DNA of 64,000 bases from Marasmius tenuissimus (Eukaryota > Basidiomycota > Agaricomycetes > Agaricales > Marasmiaceae), in NCBI GenBank assembly GCA_029532415.1, contig JAQOTA010000057.1, forward strand, positions 434,001 through 498,000, given 5' to 3'. Within the stretch, counting starts at the first letter, position 1; every line of letters starts with the position of its first letter. Both the position numbers and the translations under genes were made by a program. Of the stretch, positions 10,801-21,905 are shown piece after piece. Below the pieces are notes generated by a model that saw only the letters and a list, made by a program, of their open reading frames with translations, had not been told where the DNA came from and did no database searches.

Positions 10801-11457
10801 CTAAAACAACCCTACAAGGTTGTGATGAGCTTTATTAGGAAATGGAGCACTGTTCTTGGTGCGAGGCGATTGGCCGGTTCGTCGAGCTACAGGCGATAGT
10901 GGTTTGTCGCCGTCAGGTACCAAACACAATAACGATTCGAATTGAGCCACCTGCTGTTCTGACGACGGTTCTGCAAATGGAGTATATTGTTTCAGCACTG
11001 ATTTGACTTTAGGAGCATCGGAAAGTAAGACAAGGAGGACCATTTCGAACCCGATGCATCTGGAAGTGAGGTCGTCAAAGGACAGAGCGTGGGAATTTTT
11101 GAGCAGCCTTCCCTGGCCCATGGGAAACTTGACATCAACTTGAAGCGGAATCTGCCCCACGGTTGCACACCTTTCTTTCAATTTGGACTCGCACCTCGCC
11201 CCCACATCCGATGGACTTGAGCCTCTGCAAAATCCCCCGTGACACTCTCGTGGACTTCGGTACGGTGACCTATATCTCATGCACCCTGTTTGACTTCTTA
11301 TCGGCGTGTAGATTTCAGCTACTGGCTTCAACCCTGGGAGGATTCCTTTTATCTGTTCTTTCTTAACGAAGAAATCTTCGAGGTTCAAGGCCCTCCAGCG
11401 ACATACATCGATAAAAAGAGTCTTATTACAGCGAACGACAAAACTCGAGACCGGCAT
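10801..11457 (-). CDS. Unrecognised ORF, 218 codons
   Basis: An uninterrupted minus-strand frame from the ATG at 11457 to the stop at 10801. The C-terminal half (about residues 115-190) has protein-like alternation of hydrophobic and charged residues (LLKNSHALSFDDLTSRCIGF); the middle is Arg/Ser/Cys-rich and low in information. No domain is recognised and no introns are needed. It diverges from the gene at 11538, so part of it could simply be that gene's promoter region. It may be spurious. Confidence 0.25.
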   Translation of the reverse strand: MPVSSFVVRCNKTLFIDVCRWRALNLEDFFVKKEQIKGILPGLKPVAEIYTPIRSQTGCMRYRSPYRSPRECHGGFCRGSSPSDVGARCESKLKERCATVGQIPLQVDVKFPMGQGRLLKNSHALSFDDLTSRCIGFEMVLLVLLSDAPKVKSVLKQYTPFAEPSSEQQVAQFESLLCLVPDGDKPLSPVARRTGQSPRTKNSAPFPNKAHHNLVGLF

Positions 11458-11537
11458 CTGAGAGCTATGGTCAATATTTCAACCGAGATTCTTTCGTCTT
11501 CCTGGATTGAATCGATCACTATTTCCAGCTAGAACAG

Positions 11538-12780
11538 ATGAATACGCTCCCACTCAAACAGTACAAATCGTTCCTCCTTTACAAGGACGAGAAGACCAAG
11601 GAATATTGCGTTAAGCCCACGAAAAAGAGTCGTCGTATTTGGTACAAGATCAATGCTCCGCTCTGGTTACGAACAGTGCAGGAAAGTGAACTGCAACTCA
11701 TCAAATGGGTCGGGTGCGGGCGGTGTTTGTGCTGGCTGAACGGCGCTCAAGTGGGTAAGCAAATTTAACATAACAGGCTCCGTGATGGATCGATGATGGA
11801 TGACCACTCATATACCCAGATGTTGACATCGCATGGGATGCCATCACCTTTAAAAAGATGGAAATGATCATGTTCGCCGTTAAAGAGCTCAGTGAGCTGG
11901 ATATGTGCTACAAGCCTGTGGCCCACATCCTACGCGGAAACGACGTGATAGGAATAGCGTTCGAAAGGCAATCCGGACGGCCAATGCAATATGTAGACAA
12001 GCGACTGGTGCGTCCCTTGACAGACTTTGCTGGGATATGTAGAGTAGTATATGACGGTTTCCTTGGCAGTTTTACTCCAAGATGTGTCAATTACACGACA
12101 GGAGCCGCTCATGTCGCCTATACCTTCGGTATCCTTATTTTTCAGACTACTGGATTCAGGACGGCAAACTACGGGTTTACCACCATCTCTGGGGCTTCAA
12201 TGTGCACAGAGGCCGAGATTCGGGGTTGGAAGACCACGATGAAGCCATAGCTATGAAGACAATGAACATAATATTCAAGCTCTTGGGAGAGTTGAAGGGT
12301 AATAATCCTGGTGAAGATAGATATGGAAACGGCGATCCGCTGATCTTCCCATACGCTCAGTGGAGCCGGGAACCACCCCGCCGAAACCCTGTAGTGGGTA
12401 TTATAATCTACGCACCGGTTCACGGAGTCGAGAAAAATACATCCTTCTCCCCTCGGCTTATAGAGGGCACCATTCGTTCTAGCCTTACGCTTCTCTCTGA
12501 TGATGAGGACACCCTGGATGACAAACCTCCGCATCATGGTCCCGCCACCATTCGAAAACCTTCTTCGACACCCATAGCATCTCAATCTACCTCCAAACGC
12601 GTCCGGCGTAATTCACTGGCGAGCTCCTCAGAGAGTCAAGTAGCCGAGATTGACGATACAGAGACGATCAAGTCCGGCGACGGTGACGACGACACTTTGG
12701 TGGACGAAGATGGTTCGATTTCTGGCCGCCGACTCCGTTTCTCATCTGTTTCAACGATGAGATCAGTGAGGTCAATCTAG
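11538..12780 (+). CDS. Hypothetical protein, possible degenerate kinase-like fold
   Basis: Three exons: 11538-11754, 11820-12007, 12070-12780, with introns of 65 and 62 nt (GTAAGC...CAG and GTGCGT...CAG). The joined frame encodes 371 residues. About residues 70-140 read like the N-lobe of basidiomycete kinase-like proteins: a helix FAVKELSELD, a strand VAHILRGNDVIGIAFERQSG and MQYVDKRLV. Further on, YWIQDGKLRVYHHLWGFNVH sits where a catalytic and metal-binding region would be, but no HxD or DFG motif is present, so any kinase relationship would be catalytically dead. The last about 100 residues are Ser/Asp/Glu-rich, probably disordered, and end SVRSI. The function is unknown; the fold assignment is inference. 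Confidence 0.65.
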
Positions 12781-15410
12781 GTACGGTTCTAACTCAATGA
12801 TAACCTATCTTCTATTCCCCGATCTCCTACTACCCTTCCTATGTAGTTGGCGCTTTCCTCGCTCTGTGTATTTACTTCGCTCTACTTTCCGAGTCGCTTT
12901 CGATTTACTCTCTTGTATGGTATCGTACAAGCCTGTTCCTCCTCACCTTAATTCTTATCTCTGTCGCCTTGGTATTGCCTTCGTCTCTTTGCTATCCCTG
13001 TTGTATCTGTATCCCCCTCCTTCTCCTTCTCTTGTACTCATACCTGTTACTCTTTGAACAAGGCGTGGATTTGACCGAGTCACTTGGCACAGTTCCCTAG
13101 TTTGAGGTGTTTGATCTCTGGGTCCAAAACCGCGTCAACTTTGAGAATGTACTGCGCCCGTTGCGATACAGACGAGATGAGCTATATGCTCCGTTTCGGA
13201 CTTCGCCGCCAAGATTGCCTTTGTTTACGAAGCGCTGGAAGCAATTTTTTTTAGCCCGGCAGTGCGGCAATCAGAGGTAAATCATCACAGCGACACCGGA
13301 AGGCACACACCTGTTCAAACTGTTCGAAAACCTTAGATTTGACCTCGGCAGCGCGTATGGTCTCCAGCCGAATGAGCCGAACGACCCTCTCACTGCGGAC
13401 AACCTCAATTGACGGAAGGACCGCATACTCCCGAGGAGAATCTCTTCAAACGCTGATCTCCCGAGCTGAGGTTGCTATTTCCCCAAGGTCCCCTAGAAAA
13501 ATACAAGGGCCGCTATTCGGCAGATTGAAATCAGTATTTGTTTCGCCCTTGCAAAGCGGCATCATTTCTCAAGAAACGTCCGGTCAAACCGCCACAATGC
13601 CACCAGTGGGATGCGCATGCGGCTCCCTTGATAGGACATAATGTTGGTTTGGAAATTATGGACTTGGATGGGCTTCGGGCCCAAGTGTGTGGAATCGACT
13701 CCCAGGAATGCACATATCGAGTGCTAAAAGGACCGTACAGCAAGGGCGGAGCCTGACGGAGAGGGTGCCACGATGTCGTAGAGTTGTACTGTTTCCACTG
13801 CATTGGGCACGGAACCGCCCGGCGCTTCTGAGCGAACCCTGCGCCAGTAACGTGAGCCCGAAATTGCTGGCAGTAGGTGTTCGAAGAAGGGAGCGTGGGT
13901 TTTTTCTTTTGTTTTCGCCAGCTTTTAGTAGCTTTGCCTCGAAAGGCAACTTGTCAAGCAATGTCGTCTACTTACGGGTCGAGCACACTTTGCACTAGAC
14001 AGAGCACATAAAAAAATTAACGGGCGCGCTTACCCCCGCCCCAAGTTGGAGTTCATGCCAGTGGGCGCATGCCGTGGACCCACGCTCGGTGAGCTGGTGG
14101 CAAGTCCCGATTCAAAATGTATTCCCGATTCCAGGTGTGAAAAACTCTCCCACTCACCCGTTCGGCGGTGAGTTGGTCGCATTTCATAGCTTGGTGTGGT
14201 GTTTATTCACCGCAACTCGAAGCAAACCAGTTTGAACGCACAAGAGCACTGCTACGTCTACGATCGAGAACACACGTACCAGTGCGTTTTACCGAGACTC
14301 AGCCTTTCTCCACCGGATCTCTATTTCGAAACTAGTTCGGAAAGGTTTAACTACCAACACACAACACCACCGCTGGGACAATGCCCAGAAATTGACTCGT
14401 TTGGGGTCAATCAGCCTCAAAGACATCAGCGTCGGTCCGAGAAACTCCCGCCCGAGGCTATCTCCTAACAAAGAATAGATACAGCTCAGGAAGAGGTGTT
14501 CAAGCTCTTACTGACTAGTGTCTGCGCTCGTGCTTTGTGCTTTATTTTGTGATAACTATGTAGCTAATTTTCAGATATCACGACACGGGTTCGGCCTGTA
14601 TGCCAACATTTGGGTATAACTGATTGACTGTGGAGAACACTGAGGAACGCCCGAGCATCCGGAACTTTTGGATCGAATATTTGACTCCTGTTCACCTTGA
14701 AGCTCAGCTGAATCTTATGGAAAGATTGCAATGACTGATAAGAATGAAGCGGTCTGAAGTTGAAGCTTCCGAGGGATCTTACTTCGCACCGCACGGCGTG
14801 GCGTGGGATAAACATACCAAATCTGGCACAACCGGTTTGAGTGTGAACTTCCGTGAATCATCTTGAAGCGCTGATGGTTCTACTCGTTTGGAAGACACAA
14901 AATGACATGAAAAGAGGATATGCCGCTGCTGTACGCCCCAATACATAGTTAGACGGGGAACTCATCCGCCGAAGCTCTTCGATACCCGGATTTACCTAGG
15001 CTAATACGCGAGCCTTGCCTATGTCTTAGTATACATAAATCATTGGCGAATATCCGGCTCCATCCACCTGGTATTCGCTAAGACTTAGGCTAGCTGAGCT
15101 CCATGTGAGGAGACTGGTAGGCCTGGACCATCGTTTGTAGTGCAATTGGATCGTAATTGGGGTGTTCAGAGCGGCAACTTCCTTTCAGAAGCGAAGCATT
15201 CAAGAACAGGTGATAAAAGTCAAGGTATCTTGACGCTCATCGCTTGCTCACGATAATCCTTGTCCTGTAATAGAAAAACCGTGATCACGGAATCGGGGAC
15301 AGTGTTTGGAAACGAAGCTCTTGAGCTCCGCGTCAGGGTCAGCGGGCTGCGAGAGCTTTGACAACATCAGAAGCGAATCTCTTGACGAGATATCCGAGCC
15401 CAGCTCTGAG
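12781..15410. other. Long intergenic region, no supported gene
   Basis: The first about 270 nt are pyrimidine-rich, like a 3' UTR of the preceding gene. From 13058 to 15410 there are only short overlapping frames on both strands without recognisable motifs, phased introns or repeats. A decayed gene cannot be excluded near 13530-14000. Confidence 0.4.
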
Positions 15411-15418
15411 TATAAAAG
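15411..15418 (+). promoter_or_regulatory. TATA box (TATAAAAG) of secreted-protein gene A
   Basis: TATAAAAG lies 103 bp upstream of the ATG at 15514. The paralogue at 41382 (minus) has the same octamer 100 bp upstream of its ATG, which supports a real core promoter. Confidence 0.6.
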
Positions 15419-15513
15419 TGACGACTGTGAAGGGGAAATCCTCAGACTTTCAGTCACTTCCTGTCGTTTCTACTACCCTCAGCCAACCCCAAGCTTCACT
15501 TTCCCTTACAATC

Positions 15514-16280
15514 ATGCCTTCTTTCCGCACTATCTCCCTCTTTTTCGTTGCCTCTTTGGCCAGCCTTTCCTTCACCTCGGCCGCGCCACAATACACTCCT
15601 CCCACTGATGTCCACTATGAAGGCGTTCCCTCGGGCTGTGACGCAGGATGCATGGCAAAGTCGTATCCTGTCCCGGTGATTCTTGCGGACATTAAGGCTA
15701 AGATCGCCCCCAAGCTTGAGGAGATCCGTAAGTCATCTTCACCGCAGAATATCCCTTCCTCACTGACCGATGATTTGCCGCACAGATGCTTTGGCCGAGG
15801 TCAAGGTCGACACGATAAAGCCCATTGTCGCCGACATTACTGTCGTCATTGACGATGCTGCTGCCAAGGTCAAGGCCTATGTTGATGCCAAGGTCGACTT
15901 AAAGGCAGCCCTCGCCGCTAACGCGGAAGGAGGAGCTGCAGTCACTGTTGACGTCCTGGTTCGCACCTTCATCAGCTTGGTTGCTGTGAGCATTTTCTCC
16001 TACCTCTCGATCGAAATTGTGTTTGATCCCAATCTTTCTCTCCCAGTCCATCGTCGTTTGCATCAAGGCCGCTCTTAAGGTCGCAGTCAAGGGCGAGCTT
16101 GACCTCGTCATCAAGATCTTCGCGACCCTCTGCGTCAGACTCGCCTTCCTCCTGCAAGTCTGCTGCCAGCTCGTTGTCGGCCTCGCGGTTTCCCTTGCCA
16201 TTCAGCTCACTGCTTTCATCGCTCTTTGCGTAGAGTTGGGTATTAGTGCCAGCGTCGATTTCCTCAAGGTCGCGGCCTAA
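15514..16280 (+). CDS. Secreted Ala/Val-rich hydrophobic protein, paralogue A
   Basis: Exons 15514-15727, 15786-15985, 16047-16280 (introns 58 and 61 nt) encode 215 residues. Residues 1-23 are a clear signal peptide (MPSFRTISLFFVASL... ending SA before APQY). A cysteine pair follows in GCDAGCMAKS, then PVPVILADIKAKIAPKLEEI. Exon 2 has IKPIVADITVVIDDA and AYVDAKVDLKAAL; exon 3 is very hydrophobic with CVRLAFLLQVCCQLVVGLAV and a final VELGISASVDFLKV. Two more copies occur at 29272 and 41382. All three have intron phases 1 and 0 and a middle exon of exactly 200 nt. It is probably exported or membrane-associated. No known family is recognised; it does not have the eight-cysteine pattern of hydrophobins. 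Confidence 0.85.
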
Positions 16281-17290
16281 GTGTGTTTCTGGGGCTTGGA
16301 CGGAGGTCATTTTGATACGCTATTTCATATATCATACGTTAATAAAACCATTAATCGAAGAGTTTGAGAACACATACCAGCGTAAGGAAGACGTTTCCCC
16401 AAAAGTGAATCGGTATTTGCTGGTGGAGTATCGAACTGATTCTTCAGTAAGCTTGTAGGTACAAGGCGGTGACTAATTAACCATTACCACGAGAAGACCG
16501 ACCATCGAGACGCCTACTTGAATCAAGATCTGATCAACATAGCCCAAGGAACTCGAATGTCCAAGACAACGAGAGAGGTTACGTTCAAAATAAAGCTGCT
16601 GGCAATGTTTCATGGCGAATCGGGACACACATACCGACAAGGGAACACTGGCGAGAATATTAGGAACTGCTGGTATCGTAACTTCGGTTTGGTTCCCACT
16701 GCAAACTTCTTCATTCACGTTGCATCGTACTCTCGTATCCATGGCGTACTAGACTTCCTAACCTCGAAAATCTAATAGGATGGTTAACCATCCAAATTTC
16801 ACCCAGTGACAGGAAAGAGAGACTCGGACACACCAAATTACGATATCCTTTGTACCAATCATCACCCTCCTCAAGCCAGGACCTGTCATTGAATGTGCTG
16901 GCTTCACTTTTCAATGTATGTTGCTATTGGTCTATTTGATATGAACTCGAACACCGCTGAGAAAAGGGCTCCAGTTACTCGACGAATCAAATATCCAGGA
17001 GCAGATAATGATACTCAGAGGAATTTGGCTCGGATTATGGATACGGAATCAGCTCTCGCAGTAGGTTTCGCGTTGGTATCGATGTTCGTTGGTGAGGATG
17101 GTCATCGCAAACAACGAGCAGCACAGCTTTGTCAGCGTCCATGGGCTTTGACCGCGACGACCACGATTATCTGCAGATTCTATCACGACATCGGTGACCG
17201 AGGAAGCTATTCAGTGAGTGGGCTCGTATTATTCAAAAACAACTCGTTGACATCGCCTTGTCATCTCCAGACCGTTGAAGTCTTACAGTG
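16281..17290. other. Intergenic, weak ORF only
   Basis: A 132-codon frame (16893-17291) contains a possible 57-nt GT-AG intron near its end, but has no recognisable motif and ends at the start of the next gene. Not called. Nothing else was seen. Confidence 0.4.
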
Positions 17291-19123
17291 ATGAGATCGG
17301 AGAAGAAAAGGCAGACACGCCAATCTGTCACAGTACGCGTACTCTTCTCGTGGTCTCTTGTGAATGATACTGACTATTCTCCTCCTATTCCTATTCGTCT
17401 GTCCTCTGTCACCGCTCTACGACGCAAACATATGTATCTCAAGGCAGCACTACCATCCGGCACCTCCTCAACGACTCACGGCATGGACCGGCGTTTTCGA
17501 AGTTCAAGCTACGTTCCCTCTGAGGTAGAGAGACTGCAACTGAAGACCGTTTTGGATGAGCGAGAGGCCGATCGGGGGAATTATGACAGAGAGATTGCTA
17601 CTCTTTGGGAAAAGCTGGAAGGCCTGGAAGCAGGACGTCAGGCTGCTGAAGCAGATATTGCCTGCTGCCAGTCTGCTCTTTCCGCGCAAAGAATGCTGCC
17701 TGTCGAACTTTTGAAGGAGATTTTCTCCTTTTTCTGCCTAGAAGTACACCGATATACTCTGAATATCAACTTCGGATCCGAATCTCCATATGGTCGCCCG
17801 GTCGTCGAGACGCCAACCATTACCCTCTCTCAAGTTTGTTCAGCCTGGAGGCAGATTATTTACAGCTGTCCGGCCTTGTGGGCGTCAGTCTGCGTCGAGC
17901 TCGATAGCCTCCCATGCGAGGTTGCCGCCCCTCTATCGTTGCACCTCAAGAATCGCCGAAATTACCCTCCTACCATTGCCATCATCAGCTTCGACTCCGA
18001 TATAAAGTTCCCATACTCAGCACGAATGGAAAATGCGTGGTTTGTCCTGTCAAAGCATATTCCTCGCTGCAGGGCCTTCATTGCGAATGTAACCCATTTC
18101 CACTTCCCAAAACTCTTACGTCTTTCCTTTCCCAACCTCGTGGCATACAGGGAAGAACATGTATATGAAGAAGACGCGCTCGTACAGAATGCTCCATGGT
18201 TGTTGAAAGCCCTCTGTGACAAAGCCCCAAAGCTTGTTGAGGCAACACTCTGGAACGTTTATCCCCGTCTTCCATATACTCAACTCAAATCCCTTGCTTT
18301 CTGTGAGCTCTACGGCTCCCATCAGATGAATAGATTGCTAGAGCTCCTCCCCAAATGTTCCGTACTGGAGTCACTTACGTTTTGGGGCCTTGAACACGAC
18401 CACTGGGGGTCGGGTTATCGCAATGCAGAGATCCCGCGGGTTCGGAGGTTTTCCATTTATGAGACAACTGGCCTCGAAAACAACTCTCGAGGATGCCTCC
18501 TCGAGACTCTCCTAACATCATTGAAACTGCCTGTACTGAGGGTCTTCGAGTTACAGTGTCAAGGTTGGCCTTCACGGTTGGTTGATTTCGCCGAGAATCT
18601 ACCTCCGTCGGTGGAGGAATTGAACATACGAATACGTACATCGGTGGATATCGACCTCGCCGACTCCCACCCTCTCTTCGAAACTCTTCATGCACTTCCC
18701 AACTTGACCCATCTCGAGCTGAAGTTGGCATGGCATGAGAACCTGCGATCCAAAACTTGCGCTGAGCGTTCTGGATTAATACTCTCCAATCTCCTCTCCA
18801 AGTTACGCGTGGAACCAGGAACGGCCGCCTCGGATTCGCCTCCTGTGTTTCTCTCGAGGCTCGAATCACTCTCGATTTGGTTGGAGGATGTGGTGTTGGA
18901 TGCCCAAACCGTTGAGCATGTGCTGGAAGTGGTTTCATCTCGCCGTACTGCGTTGCCCCCCGCCTTAACACATCGATTGGTCAGTTTCCGGTTGAGCCAT
19001 TTCCTCCCCGGGCAGGATCCGAGTGTCACCACGCTGTCCGAGCCTCTGGTGCGGAGAATCTGGGAAGCTGAGCGGGAGCTTGGTGTTACGATCGTTATTG
19101 GAGGGACATCTTGCTCAAGCTGA
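17291..19123 (+). CDS. Coiled-coil F-box/LRR protein, intact
   Basis: A single exon, 610 residues from the first ATG; by analogy with the relative at 21906 (MDSITSRRLDERF) the true start may be the ATG at 17483 (MDRRFRSSSYVPSEVERLQL), giving 546 residues. Order of parts: block RSSSYVPSEVERLQL, charged heptad-like helix to about residue 130, CQSALSAQRMLPVELLKEIFSFFCLEVH (F-box-like), VETPTITLSQVCSAWRQIIYSCPALW, then LRR-like repeats, closing RIWEAERELGVTIVIGGTS. It is the best-preserved member of the longer F-box subgroup and serves as reference for the broken copies at 6786 and 19564. Predicted SCF substrate receptor; substrate unknown. Confidence 0.85.
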   Translation: MRSEKKRQTRQSVTVRVLFSWSLVNDTDYSPPIPIRLSSVTALRRKHMYLKAALPSGTSSTTHGMDRRFRSSSYVPSEVERLQLKTVLDEREADRGNYDREIATLWEKLEGLEAGRQAAEADIACCQSALSAQRMLPVELLKEIFSFFCLEVHRYTLNINFGSESPYGRPVVETPTITLSQVCSAWRQIIYSCPALWASVCVELDSLPCEVAAPLSLHLKNRRNYPPTIAIISFDSDIKFPYSARMENAWFVLSKHIPRCRAFIANVTHFHFPKLLRLSFPNLVAYREEHVYEEDALVQNAPWLLKALCDKAPKLVEATLWNVYPRLPYTQLKSLAFCELYGSHQMNRLLELLPKCSVLESLTFWGLEHDHWGSGYRNAEIPRVRRFSIYETTGLENNSRGCLLETLLTSLKLPVLRVFELQCQGWPSRLVDFAENLPPSVEELNIRIRTSVDIDLADSHPLFETLHALPNLTHLELKLAWHENLRSKTCAERSGLILSNLLSKLRVEPGTAASDSPPVFLSRLESLSIWLEDVVLDAQTVEHVLEVVSSRRTALPPALTHRLVSFRLSHFLPGQDPSVTTLSEPLVRRIWEAERELGVTIVIGGTSCSS

Positions 19124-19563
19124 TTTGGTCCTGAGGATGATACAGTGGTCGGAGTCCAGGGTATTCTTCTCTTTTTGATGTCTTTTCAACCTTGTTTTCC
19201 GTATCCGTTTGGCCACAGATACTGATATCTACTTTTTTGCACGTCTATTGTCGCGATTCTACGTATATTCTACAGTCTACCCTTACTCATGAAAGCGAAA
19301 TGTACGACGAAACTCTTGTACTATTCTCTGATCTTCTGGATCCGGGTGAACGTGCGGGCCCGTGGGTTTCTGTGAAGGTTGAAAATACAGCTTTGTCAGC
19401 GCAGCGGCGTTGACCACAACCACAACCACGAACGACTCGACCAAAGCTCAACACCTCGCTGCTTTATCATTCGAGTCTAGGAAGGATCCAATAGTCGAAC
19501 CAGTAGTGTGCCTGCTCAACCTGGTCTCCGTTATTGGCGTTACCGACTGATGTTTTCTCTCCA
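19124..19563. other. Intergenic spacer
   Basis: Short spacer between two F-box loci. Only short frames with no motif; nothing recognised. Confidence 0.4.
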
Positions 19564-21282
19564 ATGCATCCTTTACCTGTCACCTGTAAATTGCCGCAAG
19601 CCAACCCCGATGATCAACACAATCCATCTACAGCCTTACCGCAATCTGGTTCGATTCACCATCGTCTAAGCGAGTGTCTCCAGCAATCAGATCACATTCC
19701 ATCGGGTGCAGAGAAAGCGGAGTTGGAGAGTTCTCTGAAGGAGGTCGTTCGCGAGAGTTGCGATCGACAGATCGCTGTACCCAGAGGAAGGAAAAGGATA
19801 GCAGCGGTTGCTACCGCTCGGTCCCAATCTGCTCTTTCGGCGTTGGGAAAGCTGCCTGTCGAGATCTGGGAGACAGTATTCTCCGTGGTTTGCCTAGATC
19901 TTTACGAATATTCTTTGGACGTCAGCTTCGGATCCGGCTTAGACACCTTACCAGTCCTCGAGACACCCACGATAGCCCTCTCACAAGTCTGTGGAGGTCG
20001 GAGGCACATCATCCAAAATGTCCGAAACTGTGGGCCTCCGTTCGCATTGAACTCAGCCATCTCCCATGGGACGTCGCTGGGCTGCTATCTCTGCATTTGG
20101 AGCTGTCAAGCCCACCCACCCATCATTCACGTTAACACCTATGATCACGACGAGAGTTCACCCTTTTTGGAAAGGATAAGGATGCATAATGCCTGGCACG
20201 TCTTGTCCCAACACATACCTCGTTGCAGGTGTCTCATCACGACTATCGCCCACTTTGACTTCCCGGACTTGTCCGGGATCCCAAATCTTTGTTTCCCGAA
20301 CTTAGAGACATACCAAGAAGAGCACTTTTTTGTAGATGAGGAATTTGCAGAGAAGGCTCCGTGGTTATTGGATGCCCTCAATGCAGCGCCAAAGCTCAAG
20401 AGGATGGTACTCTGGGACATACGTCCCGGAATCCCTCCTTATCACCAACTCGAATCTCTCGAAACCCACTTTTTCTTCCAACCGCGACAATTATTTGACG
20501 TTCTACCGGACTGTACGGCTCTAGATTCTCTTACTTTCTGTGGATTCGACACCCATGACATAGACGGCTTCACTCGCGACACAGAGCTTCCCCAGCTGCG
20601 GAGGCTTTCTATCTACGAGGAAGCTCGCTCTATTTCTTAACACAATATCATGCTATCAACACTCCTCACGTCATCAACGCTGCCCGCACTGAAGATATTC
20701 GAACTGGAGTGTCAAGATTAGCTGTTCTTTCAGCGTTCTCACCCACCGCTCGAAAAGCTCAGCATACGGGTGGGTGGCTCGAGAGAAGTCGGCTACCCCG
20801 TTTCCTCTCGAACTCTCTTTAGACTCCTGTGGGAGCTTCCTGACCTCCTTCACCTCGTGATAGAGATGGGCTGGAACATTGACGTACGGGAGAATGAGGC
20901 TGGTGCTCAGCACTCCTCGATAGTGCTGTCGACCCTGCTCTCAATGATGCACGTAGATGCCACGGCGGGTATCTCAGGTTCCCGTTCTCTTTCTTCCGAG
21001 ACTAGAGACAGTTTCCCTTTGTCTATCGGACGTGACTCTGGATAGTATGGATGCCAACCATGTGTTGGAGATGTTTTGTCGCGCCGTTTAGCATCTGGCA
21101 GTGATGTACAATTCCGCCGGCTGGTGAATTTCGAGATGGGCCGCCTTTTCCGTGCCACGGAAGAGGGTCTCAAGATGGACAAGCTGGAGGCTGAGATGTC
21201 AAAGAGAATTAGGAAGTTTGAGCAGGAGTATAGAGTAAAGGTAGATATTGGTAGAACGTCGGCGTTGTATCTCTCAGTATAG
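19564..21282 (+). pseudogene. Coiled-coil F-box/LRR pseudogene, stops and frameshifts
   Basis: From the ATG at 19564 the N-terminal block, ALGKLPVEIWETVFSVVCL and ETPTIALSQVCGGRRHIIQN are readable. At about 20015-20020 the homologous sequence moves to another frame (CPKLWASVRIELSHLPWDVA) and returns to the first near 20118 (IIHVNTYDHDESSPF), so two compensating indels scramble about 35 residues. TAA at 20638-20640 and TAG at 20719-20721 interrupt the LRR part in the original frame, which continues recognisably to about 21000. Two further frame changes lead to the C-terminal block MSKRIRKFEQEYRVKVDIGRTS ending at 21282. This is an old, clearly dead copy of the 17291 type. Confidence 0.85.
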
Positions 21283-21905
21283 AGACATGACACTGGTCCA
21301 ATTACCGTAGCGCTTGTGAACGGTATCAGTAGTTAGACCGGATTTAGAACAGCTCCCTCAGTTTCTCGCTATAACGGAATAATGTTCGCGTCGTTTTCGC
21401 AACCAATGAACCATGAACTTGAAGACCACCGTACGGCGTACGCATGGCGCGCCAGGCTCAGTCATTCAGCGCGTGTTGGGCGCTAAATCACCTCTCACTT
21501 TACCATCACAACTAACCCACCTATCGAGGCTTTTTTGGTCTTCTGTTGATTATACAAGTCATCCGAGCTGCTCGCGATTCTCTGCAAAGTCTAGAAAGGT
21601 GTGCACCCAACATCAAATGCCAGTTTTACCGCCCTTAGGCTCAAGGCTTCCTCACAGGGCAACCAATCATTGTTGGACTTCCACCAACTGGATCGGAGAG
21701 CTGCGAAACCAAATATCAGGAAGGAGAGGGTTTGGAAGAGGATTCTGTTGAAGAGCTTGAGCCACCTGTGCGTCCTGTCTGCATGTTTGACTTTTTGTGT
21801 TACTAATCATGTTTTTCTCTTCTGTTATTCTCCCTTCTTTTGATCTCTCTCGGACGCTCTCTTTGGTTTGCCTTCAGCGAAGGGGCTTCGAAAATATCGC
21901 GTATC
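21283..21905. other. Intergenic spacer
   Basis: Contains a 112-codon frame (21413-21751) without recognisable motif; no support for a gene. T-rich stretch just before the next ATG. Confidence 0.4.

Noticed and set aside
16893..17291. 132-codon ORF directly upstream of the F-box gene at 17291
   Set aside because: No recognisable motif and no relative upstream of the other family members.
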